A stretch of DNA of 38,134 nt from JBBQKF01 sp038326615 (GCA_038326615.1 JBBQKF010000020.1:1-38134); one strand, 5' to 3'. Positions 1-8,858 are shown, counted from the first letter of the stretch. The notes: generated by a model not told the origin, from the sequence alone. Numbers and translations are program-made.

Positions 1-181
1 TAGGACTAAATTGTTCTTACAAATACTATCAAAGAAAGTGGCTTACATTAATTTCTCCACAGTTCGATTTGTAATTGCTTATTTTTAGCATGATTCTACA
101 GAGTTTTTCAAACTTTACTGAGTTAACGCTATAGCCATTAATTTAAATTATTTATTTTCTAAGAAGGAGAAAATTTTTATA

Positions 182-1393
182 ATGAAAAATGAAGAAATAA
201 TTGAAAATGCAGACAATAACGAAAATGCAGTTAAAACTGCAAATACAAATGAAAATTCCAAAAAAATCTCAGTTTGGTATGAGCCAATAAAAACCTGCAA
301 ACAATCAGGAGCAAGACTTGGAATTGTACATACCCCTCATGGTAACTTTGAAACCCCAGCCTTTATGCCTGTTGGTACTCAAGCTACTGTTAAAGGTCTT
401 AGCCCTGAAGAAATAAAAGAAACAGGCGCAGGAATAATTTTATCAAACACCTATCATCTATGGATGAGGCCAGGAAGTGATATTATAAAAGATGCAGGCG
501 GTCTTCATAAATTCATGAATTGGGACCGTGCAATTCTTACTGACAGTGGCGGGTTTCAGGTATTTAGCTTAAGTGATTTAAGAAACATTACTGAAGAAGG
601 GGTAAAATTTAAATCTCACATAGATGGCTCAAAGCATTTACTTACCCCAGAAAAAGCAATGGAGGTTCAAAACGACCTTGGTTCAGATATAATCATGGCA
701 TTTGATGAGTGCACACCATATCCGGCAGATGAGGCATACGCAAAGCGCTCGCTCGAAAGAACAACAAGGTGGCTTGAACGTTGTATTAAAGCCCATAAGA
801 GGACCGATGTGCAGGCATTGTTCGGAATTATTCAAGGAAGCACATATGCTGATTTAAGAAAACAAAGCACAAGAGAAATAACATCATTTGATCTCCCAGG
901 TTATGCAATCGGGGGGCTTTCAGTTGGGGAGTCTGCTCAATTAATGAATGAGATGCTTGAAGAAACAACACCATTAATGCCAGCAGATAAACCAAGATAT
1001 CTTATGGGAGTTGGTTCTCCTGACTATCTGATTGATGGTGTTATAAGAGGAATTGATATGTTTGACTGTGTTTTGCCGACACGTATAGGAAGAAATGGTA
1101 CAGTTCTCACTTCTAGAGGTAAAATCATCGTCAGAGATGCTAAATACGCAAGAGATTACAACCCAATAGACGATGAATGCAATTGTTATGTATGTAAAAA
1201 CTACTCCCGTGCATATATACGACACCTAATAAAAGCAGGTGAAATGTTCGGATTGCGTCTTGCCTCATATCATAATGTTTATTATCTGATGCATGTTATG
1301 GAAAAAGTCCGCGAAGCAATAAGACAGGATAGAATGCTTGATTTCCGCCAGGAATATTTTGAAAAAGCAGGCTATTTCAAAAAACCATTATAA
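182..1393 (+). CDS. tgt: Queuine/preQ1 tRNA-ribosyltransferase
   Basis: Exchanges guanine-34 for preQ1 in GUN-anticodon tRNAs (Asp, Asn, His, Tyr) in the queuosine pathway; cytoplasmic. The 403-residue protein carries the family hallmarks: the VGTQATVKG stretch near residue 65, catalytic-site DSGGFQVF with Asp121, the MFDCVLPTR block holding the expected nucleophilic Asp, and the zinc motif CNCYVCKNY followed about 25 residues later by the His in LASYHN. The ATG has a good AAGGAG site just upstream. The first roughly 30 residues, rich in Asn and Glu, are an extension not needed by the fold. The gene precedes yajC, the usual order in Firmicutes and many other bacteria. Identification is firm from motifs and length. 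Confidence 0.97.
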   Translation: MKNEEIIENADNNENAVKTANTNENSKKISVWYEPIKTCKQSGARLGIVHTPHGNFETPAFMPVGTQATVKGLSPEEIKETGAGIILSNTYHLWMRPGSDIIKDAGGLHKFMNWDRAILTDSGGFQVFSLSDLRNITEEGVKFKSHIDGSKHLLTPEKAMEVQNDLGSDIIMAFDECTPYPADEAYAKRSLERTTRWLERCIKAHKRTDVQALFGIIQGSTYADLRKQSTREITSFDLPGYAIGGLSVGESAQLMNEMLEETTPLMPADKPRYLMGVGSPDYLIDGVIRGIDMFDCVLPTRIGRNGTVLTSRGKIIVRDAKYARDYNPIDDECNCYVCKNYSRAYIRHLIKAGEMFGLRLASYHNVYYLMHVMEKVREAIRQDRMLDFRQEYFEKAGYFKKPL

Positions 1394-1459
1394 AAGTGTA
1401 TAAGTTGTGGAATTTTTGGAAATACTTGGAAAACTGCGAAACCTTTAAGCAAAGTATTC

Positions 1460-1488
1460 TTGCAAATTTATAGGTTTTCATGTATTAT
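1460..1488 (+). promoter_or_regulatory. Probable sigma-A promoter upstream of yajC
   Basis: TTGCAA (1460-1465) and TATTAT (1483-1488) are separated by 17 bases, the optimal sigma-A spacing. The site lies about 90 bases before the yajC start and after the end of tgt, so it could drive yajC and the SCIFF genes independently of tgt. Sequence match only. Confidence 0.5.
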
Positions 1489-1578
1489 AACATCTGTATC
1501 TAAAAAGCAATTAACGAAAGATATAACAAATATTTTTATTGCATTTCAAATTAAATGAAATGCACAAGGAGGAAACCC

Positions 1579-1908
1579 ATGTTTTTATTACCTGTAGCAA
1601 TGGCATCAGCTGCACCAACAAGTACACTCGGTAGCTTAGGCGGTTTAATATTGCCATTAGCTCTTATGTTCGGACTTATGTATTTTCTAATGATCAGACC
1701 ACAGAAAAAGAAAGAAAAGGCTTTAAGAGAGCAGATTAACGCTATGGCTGTCGGAGACAAATGTCTTACAATTGGTGGCATACTCGGTAAAGTAGTTAAT
1801 ATTAAAGACGACGAAGTTACCGTTCAGACAAGTGTTGCAAATACACTTATCACAGTTCGTAAAAGTGCTATCAGCACGGTTTATAAGCCGGTTTCAGAAG
1901 AAGAATAA
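1579..1908 (+). CDS. yajC: Preprotein translocase accessory subunit YajC
   Basis: Small single-pass membrane protein that associates with the SecDF-YajC part of the Sec export machinery. The 109-residue product has one hydrophobic helix (GLILPLALMFGLMYFLMI) followed by the diagnostic RPQKKKEK basic stretch and a soluble domain (residues 50-109) containing the family-like VGDKCLTIGGILGKVVNI segment. I chose ATG 1579 because AAGGAGG lies seven bases upstream; an in-frame ATG at 1555 would place that Shine-Dalgarno inside the gene. It follows tgt, as in many bacteria. secD and secF, which often come next in Clostridia, are not here; the SCIFF genes follow instead. Confidence 0.93.
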   Translation: MFLLPVAMASAAPTSTLGSLGGLILPLALMFGLMYFLMIRPQKKKEKALREQINAMAVGDKCLTIGGILGKVVNIKDDEVTVQTSVANTLITVRKSAISTVYKPVSEEE

Positions 1909-1978
1909 TTCTATTGTTATAAACTTCCGATTGAACCACACGCATTAACAATATTTAAATTTATCAGGAGGATATTCA

Positions 1979-2125
1979 ATGAAACACGTTAAAACTATTT
2001 CTAAAGCTTGTGTTAAGAAACCAACAGCCGATAAGGCTTGCGGCGAATGCCAGACATCTTGCCAGTCAGCATGTAAAACAAGCTGTACAGTTGCAAATCA
2101 AAAGTGTGAAAACACAAATAAATAA
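1979..2125 (+). CDS. scfA: SCIFF ranthipeptide precursor (six cysteines in forty-five)
   Basis: A 48-residue peptide starting MKHVKTISKACVKKP, behind a perfect AGGAGG site. Cysteines lie at 11, 21, 24, 28, 32, 36 and 43. The last six follow C-x2-C-x3-C-x3-C-x3-C-x6-C, the SCIFF core pattern, with the recognisable segments CGECQTSCQSACKTSCTV and NQKCE. SCIFF peptides are ribosomally made and cross-linked by a radical SAM maturase that joins cysteine sulfurs to non-alpha carbons of acceptor residues. Cys32 and Thr37 are both present and fall where, from memory, a thioether has been mapped in a characterised homologue. Cys11 is a seventh cysteine in the leader side. The maturase gene is 90 bases downstream. 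The biological role of SCIFF is not established. Confidence 0.95.
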   Translation: MKHVKTISKACVKKPTADKACGECQTSCQSACKTSCTVANQKCENTNK

Positions 2126-2149
2126 GAAAACTCGTCATAAGGATTACGT

Positions 2150-2180
2150 AATAGTGAAGAGCTTTTTGCTTTTCACTATT
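2150..2180 (+). terminator. Attenuator-like hairpin between SCIFF precursor and maturase
   Basis: Arms 2150-2162 (AATAGTGAAGAGC) and 2168-2180 (GCTTTTCACTATT) form a 13-bp stem including one G-U pair, with a TTTTT loop. Only a short T run follows, so it may be a leaky terminator or an mRNA-stabilising structure. Its place between a small precursor gene and its modifying enzyme fits differential expression of the two, as seen in many peptide operons. Confidence 0.55.
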
Positions 2181-2215
2181 TTGCTGTAATACCAAAGATA
2201 TTTCGGAGGAAAATT

Positions 2216-3580
2216 TTGGTTCACACATTTACACAGGATAACACTAATATTGCATTTGACCAAGAAAGTGGAGCACTTCATGTTTTTGATGATGTTTCAT
2301 TTGTTGTTTTAAATAAATATATCGAAAACGATGATAAAAGACCATTAGATGAAATTCTTGAATTAATTTCTAAAGAATTCAATGACGATGCGTTTTCGTG
2401 TTGCGAAGACATTGAAAGCTTAATTGAACAAAAATTATTGTTTTCAATTTCAATGGAATACAAATTAGAAAATTTTTATAAAGATGAACCCAGAGTCAAA
2501 GCTCTTTGTCTTCATATCTGCCATGATTGCAATCTGCGTTGTAAGTATTGCTTTGCAAATACCGGTGATTTTCATACTGGCAAAAGAAGCGTACTTGACA
2601 TCGAAACAGGAAAAAAAGCAATTGATTTTTTAATAAATCAGTCAGGCTCAAGAAAAAATCTTGATATAGATTTTTTTGGTGGCGAGCCTTTAATGAATTG
2701 GGATGTCGTTGTTGCGTTAACAGAGTATTGCGAAACTCAAGGACCGCTAAATAATAAAAACATCAGACTTACAATTACTACAAACGCTGTCCTGCTTGAT
2801 GATGAAAAAACTGAATTTATAAATAAGCATATGGACAATTGCGTTTTAAGTCTTGACGGAAGACCTGAAGTTAACGACCTTATGCGTCCTAATATGGGTG
2901 GTAAAGGATCTTATGAAAAGGTCTCTGCTAACATAAAAGATTTTGTTGATAAGAGGGATGATAAAGCTTATTATGTTCGTGGGACCTATACCAGAAACAA
3001 CCTTGATTTTTGTGCTGATGTAAAACATATTGTTTCACTTGGAATTGCAAATGTTTCTGTGGAACCTGTTGTTGGACCTGATGATTCAGGGTATAATCTT
3101 CGTAAAGAAGATCTGCTAGTGATTTTTGAGGAATACGAAAAGCTTTCGCGTTATTGCGTTTCGGCAAAACAAAATGGAGAGCCTTTCTTGTTTTTTCATT
3201 TTAACATTGACTTAACTAACGGACCTTGCGCATACAAAAGACTTAAAGGTTGTGGTGTTGGATCAGAATACATCGCTGTGACGCCTGAAGGAGATATTTA
3301 TCCTTGTCATCAGTTCGTTGGCCAAAAAGAATTTCTTATGGGAAATGTACTTGATAATTCTGTAACTTTAAAACAAGAAGTTAAAGACAATTTTAAAGAT
3401 TTGCTTGTACCACAAAAAGATGAATGTAATAAATGCTGGGCAAAATATTTTTGTAGTGGCGGATGTCCGGCAAACGGATATTTTTCAACAGGATCTGTAC
3501 GTGGTATCTATGAACTTGGATGCGAGATTCAAAAAAAGAGACTTGAATGTGCTTTATGGATGAAAACACAGGAGGTATAA
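2216..3580 (+). CDS. scfB: SCIFF maturase, radical SAM/SPASM thioether-forming enzyme
   Basis: Installs the thioether cross-link in the SCIFF peptide using S-adenosylmethionine and several iron-sulfur clusters. Residues 1-80 look like the winged-helix peptide recognition element. The radical SAM CX3CX2C motif is C105, C109 and C112 (CNLRCKYC), followed by DIDFFGGEPLMNW. The C-terminal SPASM/twitch region (about residues 340-445) contains GCGVGSEYIAVTPEGDIYPC and then a dense set of cysteines (ECNKC, FCSGGCPANG, LGCE). Length of 454 is normal. The start is TTG 2216 behind CGGAGGA at 2204-2210; no ATG is available in the right place. The weak start and the upstream hairpin suggest it is made at lower levels than its substrate. 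The next gene starts four bases after its end. Confidence 0.95.
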   Translation: MVHTFTQDNTNIAFDQESGALHVFDDVSFVVLNKYIENDDKRPLDEILELISKEFNDDAFSCCEDIESLIEQKLLFSISMEYKLENFYKDEPRVKALCLHICHDCNLRCKYCFANTGDFHTGKRSVLDIETGKKAIDFLINQSGSRKNLDIDFFGGEPLMNWDVVVALTEYCETQGPLNNKNIRLTITTNAVLLDDEKTEFINKHMDNCVLSLDGRPEVNDLMRPNMGGKGSYEKVSANIKDFVDKRDDKAYYVRGTYTRNNLDFCADVKHIVSLGIANVSVEPVVGPDDSGYNLRKEDLLVIFEEYEKLSRYCVSAKQNGEPFLFFHFNIDLTNGPCAYKRLKGCGVGSEYIAVTPEGDIYPCHQFVGQKEFLMGNVLDNSVTLKQEVKDNFKDLLVPQKDECNKCWAKYFCSGGCPANGYFSTGSVRGIYELGCEIQKKRLECALWMKTQEV

Positions 3581-3583
3581 GAT

Positions 3584-4246
3584 ATGTCATTTGATGTAAA
3601 TGAAATTCTTAAAAGCAGAGAAATCAAAGCGTTATTGGAAGCTTCGGCAACCCAGATGACTGCCCTTGGATTTACCGAACACTCATTTCGGCACTGTAGA
3701 CTTGTGTCTAATAAGTGCGGTGAAATACTAAGTCTTCTTGGCGCAAGCGAAGATGAAATAGTACTTGCACGAATCGCAGGATATATTCACGATATCGGTA
3801 ATGCTGTAAACAGAAGCAATCACGCTCAAACTGGTGCCTTGCTTGCTTATGATCTTTTGTTAAGAAAAGGAATGGTTTATCAGGATGCAGTAACAATAAT
3901 GATGGCTATAGCTAATCATGATGAAGAGGTTGGTGTCCCAGTTAATAATGTTGCAGCGGCTTTAATATTATCTGACAAAGCTGATGTTCACCGCTCAAGA
4001 GTTACAAATAAAATGATTACTACATATGACATACATGACAGAGTTAATTATTCAGCGACGAAATCAACTATTGAAATTGACTCTGAGAAAAAAACAGCGA
4101 CACTTCAAATCGAAATTGATACAACAATGTGTTCGATAATGGATTACTTTGAGATTTTCCTGCATCGTATGAAAATGTGTAGAAACGCAGCGGATTTTCT
4201 TGGGATTAAATTTGTTTTACTCATAAATGGAACACAATTACTATAA
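3584..4246 (+). CDS. HD-domain phosphohydrolase-like protein beside the SCIFF maturase
   Basis: A 220-residue soluble protein with an HD-superfamily metal site: candidate ligands are His37 (EHSFRHCRLV), the His69-Asp70 doublet (AGYIHDIGN), His80, His112-Asp113 (IANHDEE) and Asp131 (LSDKAD). HD proteins hydrolyse phosphate esters of nucleotides, cyclic nucleotides or small phosphates; the substrate here cannot be read from sequence. A GGAGG site lies within the end of scfB and the genes are three bases apart, so the two are almost certainly co-transcribed. HD proteins next to SCIFF maturases are, as I recall, common in Clostridia, but I know of no assigned role in maturation. The C-terminal 60 residues have no recognised motif. 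Confidence 0.88.
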   Translation: MSFDVNEILKSREIKALLEASATQMTALGFTEHSFRHCRLVSNKCGEILSLLGASEDEIVLARIAGYIHDIGNAVNRSNHAQTGALLAYDLLLRKGMVYQDAVTIMMAIANHDEEVGVPVNNVAAALILSDKADVHRSRVTNKMITTYDIHDRVNYSATKSTIEIDSEKKTATLQIEIDTTMCSIMDYFEIFLHRMKMCRNAADFLGIKFVLLINGTQLL

Positions 4247-4417
4247 AATATTTAGAAATTTTGAAAAAAACAGGGGAACAATTCATTTTATATCGAAATC
4301 TTTAAAGGAGAACTTTTATACTAAGTTAAAATCCTTGGAATTGAAGTTTTTCGATTTTAATCATAACATGGATTGTTTTTTTGACTTATTTTATTGATGA
4401 AAGGAGAAAATCTAATT

Positions 4418-6352
4418 ATGCAAGGCCGCCCGATACCTGAATCCATTATTGAAGAAGTTAAACAACGCAACGAAATTGTTTCGGTTGTTGAGCAATATGT
4501 TCGTCTCGAGAAGAAGAGTGCACAAAACCTGTTTGGCCTTTGTCCATTTCATTCTGAAGCCACTCCATCATTTAGCGTTTCTCCTGGAAAGCAGATTTAT
4601 TATTGCTTTGGTTGTCACAAAGGTGGCGATGTAATTCATTTTATGATGGATATTGAGAAAATAAGTTATATTGAAGCAATTAAAGTGTTAGCCGAAAAAG
4701 TTAAAATTGAGTTACCAACATCAAATGATCACGAATACCAAAAAAAGGTTGACCTCCAAAAAAAGCTTTATAGCGCAAATACTGAAGCCGCCAGATATTT
4801 TTACAAAAATCTGATTGGCCCACAAGGGGCAGGTGCCCGCGATTATTTAAAAAATCGAAGCATCGATCCTTCAACCGTTAAAAGATTTGGAATGGGCTAT
4901 GCAGTTGATGAATGGGAAGGCTTATATCGTCATCTAAAGTCAAAAGGTTATTCGGACGATATAATTTTTCTTACGGGCCTTTTTAAAAAAAGAGCCAATA
5001 ATCAAAAGATAAGCAGGGATATAACAGCATCAAACTCCCAGTCTGCGAGAACACATTCAGAAGAACCTCCAGCAGAAAATTCCTCGATATCTATGTATGA
5101 CTTGTTTCGCAATAGGTTAATGTTTCCGATTTTTGATTATCTTGGAAGGATTGTTGCTTTTGGCGGAAGAGTGCTTGACGATTCACTACCGAAGTATATA
5201 AACTCTCCTGAAACACCTATTTACATCAAGGGAAGACACCTTTATGGATTTCATATTGCTAAATCATCTAAAGCAAAGAATCTTATTATTGTTGAAGGAT
5301 ATATGGATGCAATTGCAATGCATCAGGCAGGGGTAGATAACGCAGTAGCATCTTTAGGAACAGCTCTTACAGAACAACAAGCAATGCTAATAAGAAAGCA
5401 CTCCGAAAATGCAATTATTGCCTACGATTCTGATGCAGCAGGACAAAATGCGACTTTGAGAGGACTTGAGATTCTCACGAAAAAAGGGTGCAAGGTTTCG
5501 GTTTTATGTATGCCAGAAGGCAAAGACCCAGACGAGTACATTCGGCGAAATGGTGCAGAAAGATTTATCGCACTTACTAAAGATGCAATGCCACTAATGG
5601 ATTACAAACTATTCAGTGCATATAATCTTTCAAATAAAGAGAGCACTTTTGACAGAATTGCATATCAGGATTACGCCTGCAATATTCTTGCAGCTCAAGA
5701 AAATCGTATAGTAAGAGAACTCTATGCTTCTGTTGTCGCTGAGAAACTTGGGATTTCAATAGACCCCGTACTTGCAGAAACTGAACGGAGGATAAGGCAA
5801 AAGTCAAATGACGCAGATAAAGCACCTGTTTATACTCCTCAGCCTCATGTTGTCGACGATGATATCCATTACGAAATCACAGAGCAATCGAAGGCAACGA
5901 AAGAAGAACTATATTTTTTGTGCCTTTTGTCGTCTGATCCAAAAATTTACGGATTAATGGAACCACCGATAGAGCTTTCGTTTTTCTCTCCAGGTCTGAT
6001 GCAGATTATTGCCTCTGAAGCCATTGATCTTGCAAAAGAAAACAAGCTTACAAGTTCTGCACTAGTTGAAATTGGTTCAGAAAATGTGGTAAATCAAAGA
6101 AAATTGTCGGAACTTTTTGCCAGTGGCTGCATGAAAGTAGGGGAAGACGTTTCGGTTAAAAAAGCTGTGGAAGAAGCAACGAATTTATATATAAAAATGA
6201 AGATATTAATGTATATGGATGAAAAGGATAAAATTACAAAACAACTTATTTTGAAAACTGACGATCTTGTGACAACCGAAGAAAAGAAAAAGACGCTGCT
6301 GCTTATTTCAAACAAAATCAGTGAACTAAGAAACAGAAGCGGGTTGAAATAA
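4418..6352 (+). CDS. dnaG: DNA primase
   Basis: Makes RNA primers for replication and contacts the DnaB helicase through its C-terminus. The protein has 644 residues from the chosen start. An N-terminal CHC2 zinc finger uses Cys42, His45, Cys63 and Cys66 (LCPFHSEATPSF and YYCFGCHKGGD). The TOPRIM core follows, with IIVEGYMDAIAMHQAG, the SLGTALT segment and the DSDAAGQNA metal-binding block. The last 180 residues are the weakly conserved helicase-binding part. A polar stretch around residues 200-230 (rich in Ser, Asn and Glu) is a non-conserved insert between zinc finger and TOPRIM. ATG 4418 is preferred over 4394 because AAAGGAG sits 13 bases before it. rpoD follows, forming the two-gene core of the classic macromolecular synthesis operon. 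Confidence 0.97.
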   Translation: MQGRPIPESIIEEVKQRNEIVSVVEQYVRLEKKSAQNLFGLCPFHSEATPSFSVSPGKQIYYCFGCHKGGDVIHFMMDIEKISYIEAIKVLAEKVKIELPTSNDHEYQKKVDLQKKLYSANTEAARYFYKNLIGPQGAGARDYLKNRSIDPSTVKRFGMGYAVDEWEGLYRHLKSKGYSDDIIFLTGLFKKRANNQKISRDITASNSQSARTHSEEPPAENSSISMYDLFRNRLMFPIFDYLGRIVAFGGRVLDDSLPKYINSPETPIYIKGRHLYGFHIAKSSKAKNLIIVEGYMDAIAMHQAGVDNAVASLGTALTEQQAMLIRKHSENAIIAYDSDAAGQNATLRGLEILTKKGCKVSVLCMPEGKDPDEYIRRNGAERFIALTKDAMPLMDYKLFSAYNLSNKESTFDRIAYQDYACNILAAQENRIVRELYASVVAEKLGISIDPVLAETERRIRQKSNDADKAPVYTPQPHVVDDDIHYEITEQSKATKEELYFLCLLSSDPKIYGLMEPPIELSFFSPGLMQIIASEAIDLAKENKLTSSALVEIGSENVVNQRKLSELFASGCMKVGEDVSVKKAVEEATNLYIKMKILMYMDEKDKITKQLILKTDDLVTTEEKKKTLLLISNKISELRNRSGLK

Positions 6353-6548
6353 TTGTTAATTACGATATTTATTAATTTCGAATAACAGTCCAGTAAGAAC
6401 CGAAAAAAAGAAAAAGATGAATATAACAATACCCTAATTAAATGCGAAAATTGAAAATTGTTCAAAAACATATCAATTATAATTAATTAACTGTTAAACA
6501 AAATGAGAAGAGTATAAAACAAAACACGAAAATCAGGAGGAAGAAAAA

Positions 6549-7616
6549 ATGTCAGAAAAGAAAAAGGGGATTTTAAGTGAAATAGTTGACAAAGCAAAGG
6601 CGAAGAACAATCAAATTTCTTACAAGGATGTAATATCACTGATTGAATCATCTGCAATTGACCTTGAACAAACCGAGAAAATATTTGATAAACTTGAAAC
6701 CCTAGGAATCGAAGTCATTCCAGATAATAGCATCGAAGAAGATTTACAAGTTGATACTGACTTAGACCTTGCGAATCTCGACGGAATTGGCGTAGATGAC
6801 CCTGTGCGTATGTACCTTAAAGAAATAGGAAAAGTACCTTTGCTGAGCGCTGACGAAGAAAGAGTTCTCGCACAGGCAATGATTGACGGCGATGAAGATG
6901 CCAAAAACAGCCTTTGTGAAGCTAACTTGAGACTTGTTGTAAGTATTGCAAAAAGATATGTCGGAAGAGGTATGCACTTTCTTGACCTTATACAGGAAGG
7001 CAACCTTGGTCTGATTAAAGCTGTTGACAAATTCGACCATAACAAAGGATTCAAATTCAGTACATATGCCACTTGGTGGATAAGACAGGCAATCACCCGT
7101 GCAATAGCAGATCAGGCAAGAACGATCAGAATTCCAGTTCATATGGTTGAAACAATTAATAAACTAATCCGTATTCAAAGACAGCTTATTCAAGAACTCG
7201 GAAGAGAGCCTGAAGCAATTGAGCTTGCAACCGAAATGGGTATGAGCGAAGATAAAGTTCGTGAAATAATGAAAATTTCGCAAGAACCAGTTTCTCTCGA
7301 AAAGCCTATCGGGGAAGAAGAAGACAGCCATTTAGGCGATTTCATTCCAGATGATGATGCAATTTCTCCTGCTGACCAGGCGGCTTTTACTTTGTTAAAA
7401 GAGCAACTCGGAGAAGTTCTTAAAGGCCTTACACCAAGGGAAGAAAAGGTTTTACGTCTTCGTTTCGGACTTGATGACGGACGTGCAAGAACACTTGAAG
7501 AAGTCGGTAAGGAATTTAATGTTACAAGAGAAAGAATCAGACAAATTGAAGCAAAAGCATTACGTAAAATGAGACATCCAAGCAGAAGTAAAAAATTGAA
7601 AGACTTCCTTGATTAA
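6549..7616 (+). CDS. rpoD: Primary sigma factor RpoD (sigma A)
   Basis: Housekeeping sigma factor that directs RNA polymerase to -35/-10 promoters. The 355-residue length is typical for Firmicutes. An acidic N-terminal region 1.1-like part is followed by region 1.2 (DDPVRMYLKEIGKVPLLS), region 2 (RLVVSIAKRYVGRGMHFLDLIQ and the -10 recognition helix in FSTYATWWIRQAI), region 3 (IRIPVHMVETINKL) and region 4.2 (TLEEVGKEFNVTRERIRQIE). AGGAGG lies eight bases before ATG 6549. About 195 bases separate it from dnaG, enough for its own promoter, although I could not find a well-spaced -35/-10 pair there. Confidence 0.98.
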   Translation: MSEKKKGILSEIVDKAKAKNNQISYKDVISLIESSAIDLEQTEKIFDKLETLGIEVIPDNSIEEDLQVDTDLDLANLDGIGVDDPVRMYLKEIGKVPLLSADEERVLAQAMIDGDEDAKNSLCEANLRLVVSIAKRYVGRGMHFLDLIQEGNLGLIKAVDKFDHNKGFKFSTYATWWIRQAITRAIADQARTIRIPVHMVETINKLIRIQRQLIQELGREPEAIELATEMGMSEDKVREIMKISQEPVSLEKPIGEEEDSHLGDFIPDDDAISPADQAAFTLLKEQLGEVLKGLTPREEKVLRLRFGLDDGRARTLEEVGKEFNVTRERIRQIEAKALRKMRHPSRSKKLKDFLD

Positions 7617-7675
7617 ACCAAAATCAGTTTAAAATGAAAGGATATGATTTATTCAATAAATTTTTTGGATAAGTC

Positions 7676-8362
7676 ATGGAAACAGCTATTAACGATTATT
7701 CTTATAACACACCAAAATTGTCTTCAAGACTTAAAATGGTTGCCCAAATGGTGCCTCCCTGCGAAAGAGTTATTGATGTAGGGACAGACCACGCTTTCAT
7801 ACCGATTTATCTCATTGCCGACAATCGTTGCAAAAAGGCAATTGCATCTGATATTCGAAAAGGTCCTGCAGATCTTGCCAGAAGAAACGTAGAAAAGTAT
7901 CAGATGGAAGATGAAATTACTGTAGTTGTTGGCGATGGGTTGCGCCATATTGAAATAGTTGAAAGGGATTCTGTGGTAATTGCAGGAATGGGTGGGTATG
8001 AAATCGCATCTATTTTGTCCGCAAAACCATTTAAGGCAAGCATTTTAGTCCTTCAGCCCCAGAAATCCCTGAGAGAATTAAGGTTATTTCTTTCCGGAAA
8101 CGGATATTCTATAATTGATGAAAAAATTGTAAAAGAAACGAATCATTTTTATGTTGCAATGGCCGTTAAATTTACAGGAAATAATTATCGGCTTTCATTG
8201 ACAGAGCAAGAAATTGGCCCATGTTTGTTAAAAAATAGCGACGAAATATTTCACGAGTACCTTTTGTCAAGAATCATAAGGCTTAAAAAACAGGTCATTG
8301 GTGATCCTAAAGTTGCTGAAGTAATTGTCGAGGTTGAAAAATTATTACAGAATTACAAATAG
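7676..8362 (+). CDS. trmK: tRNA (adenine-22-N1)-methyltransferase
   Basis: Methylates N1 of adenine-22 in the D-loop of tRNA, using S-adenosylmethionine. The SAM-binding Rossmann motif is VIDVGTDHAFIPIYL near residue 38, followed by the acidic SDIRKGP and VVVGDGLRHI strands and the family signature IAGMGGYEIASIL. The length (228) and the position between rpoD and a Nif3-family gene match the Firmicutes gene order, where the trio is highly conserved. No good Shine-Dalgarno is visible at ATG 7676 (TGGATAAGTC precedes it), so initiation may be weak or coupled to upstream translation. Confidence 0.93.
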   Translation: METAINDYSYNTPKLSSRLKMVAQMVPPCERVIDVGTDHAFIPIYLIADNRCKKAIASDIRKGPADLARRNVEKYQMEDEITVVVGDGLRHIEIVERDSVVIAGMGGYEIASILSAKPFKASILVLQPQKSLRELRLFLSGNGYSIIDEKIVKETNHFYVAMAVKFTGNNYRLSLTEQEIGPCLLKNSDEIFHEYLLSRIIRLKKQVIGDPKVAEVIVEVEKLLQNYK

Positions 8363-8528
8363 GTATTTTTATAGATAAATGCAAACAAATTGTAAACGGC
8401 GAAAGCGAATGAATCTTTACAATGGTGTCAGGCACGAAAACGGCGGTAATTAGTGGTGGTGTGCCCGAAACGTAATTATAGTAAGGATTACAGGACTTGA
8501 AAAAAGTTTACTCCGAATTGGTGCCTAG

Positions 8529-8795
8529 TACAGAAACGATAATATTTCCACAGATTATTACCTAAACGCCACACAAATAATATCCGAGAAGACATGCGAT
8601 ACTAGACTTGATTACCGATATGACGGAGACGGTAAGCTATTAGCAATAAATTACGCAGGCATTGAATATTACTATGTAACAAATATTCAAGGCGATGTTT
8701 TAGGATTAGTTAACACAGATGGAATAAGTGTGGTAGAATATTCCTACGCCCTCGACCTGTACGAATCTATTATCCCATATGGATTATGGGAATAA
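8529..8795 (+). pseudogene. Decayed RHS-repeat protein fragment
   Basis: An open stretch of 88 codons without a start codon, bounded upstream by an in-frame TAG. It translates to recognisable RHS/YD-repeat sequence: YLNATQIISEKT, then LDYRYDGDGKLLAINYAG, then IEYYYVTNIQGDVLGLVNTDG and VVEYSY, after which the match stops at a TAA. In full RHS proteins this block is followed by a DPWG-like turn and a variable toxin tip, both absent here. It is therefore a relic of an RHS gene (large secreted or surface proteins, often polymorphic toxins). The rest of the gap between trmK and the Nif3 gene (8363-8528 and 8796-8858) shows nothing I recognise. Confidence 0.75.
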
Positions 8796-8858
8796 AAAAT
8801 ATTTGGCCTTAATCTATTGATTTTGGTTACAACATTATTATATAAGGATACAAGTAAA

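Noticed and set aside
6094..6471. 125-residue minus-strand frame over the end of dnaG
   Set aside because: Lies antisense to the dnaG C-terminus with no ribosome site or recognised domain; shadow frame.
6620..7142. Long minus-strand frames inside rpoD
   Set aside because: Antisense shadows of a strongly conserved gene.
8415..8470. GGTGTCAGGCAC-like motif as an insertion-sequence end
   Set aside because: No matching inverted copy or transposase was found nearby, so there is not enough to support a mobile element.
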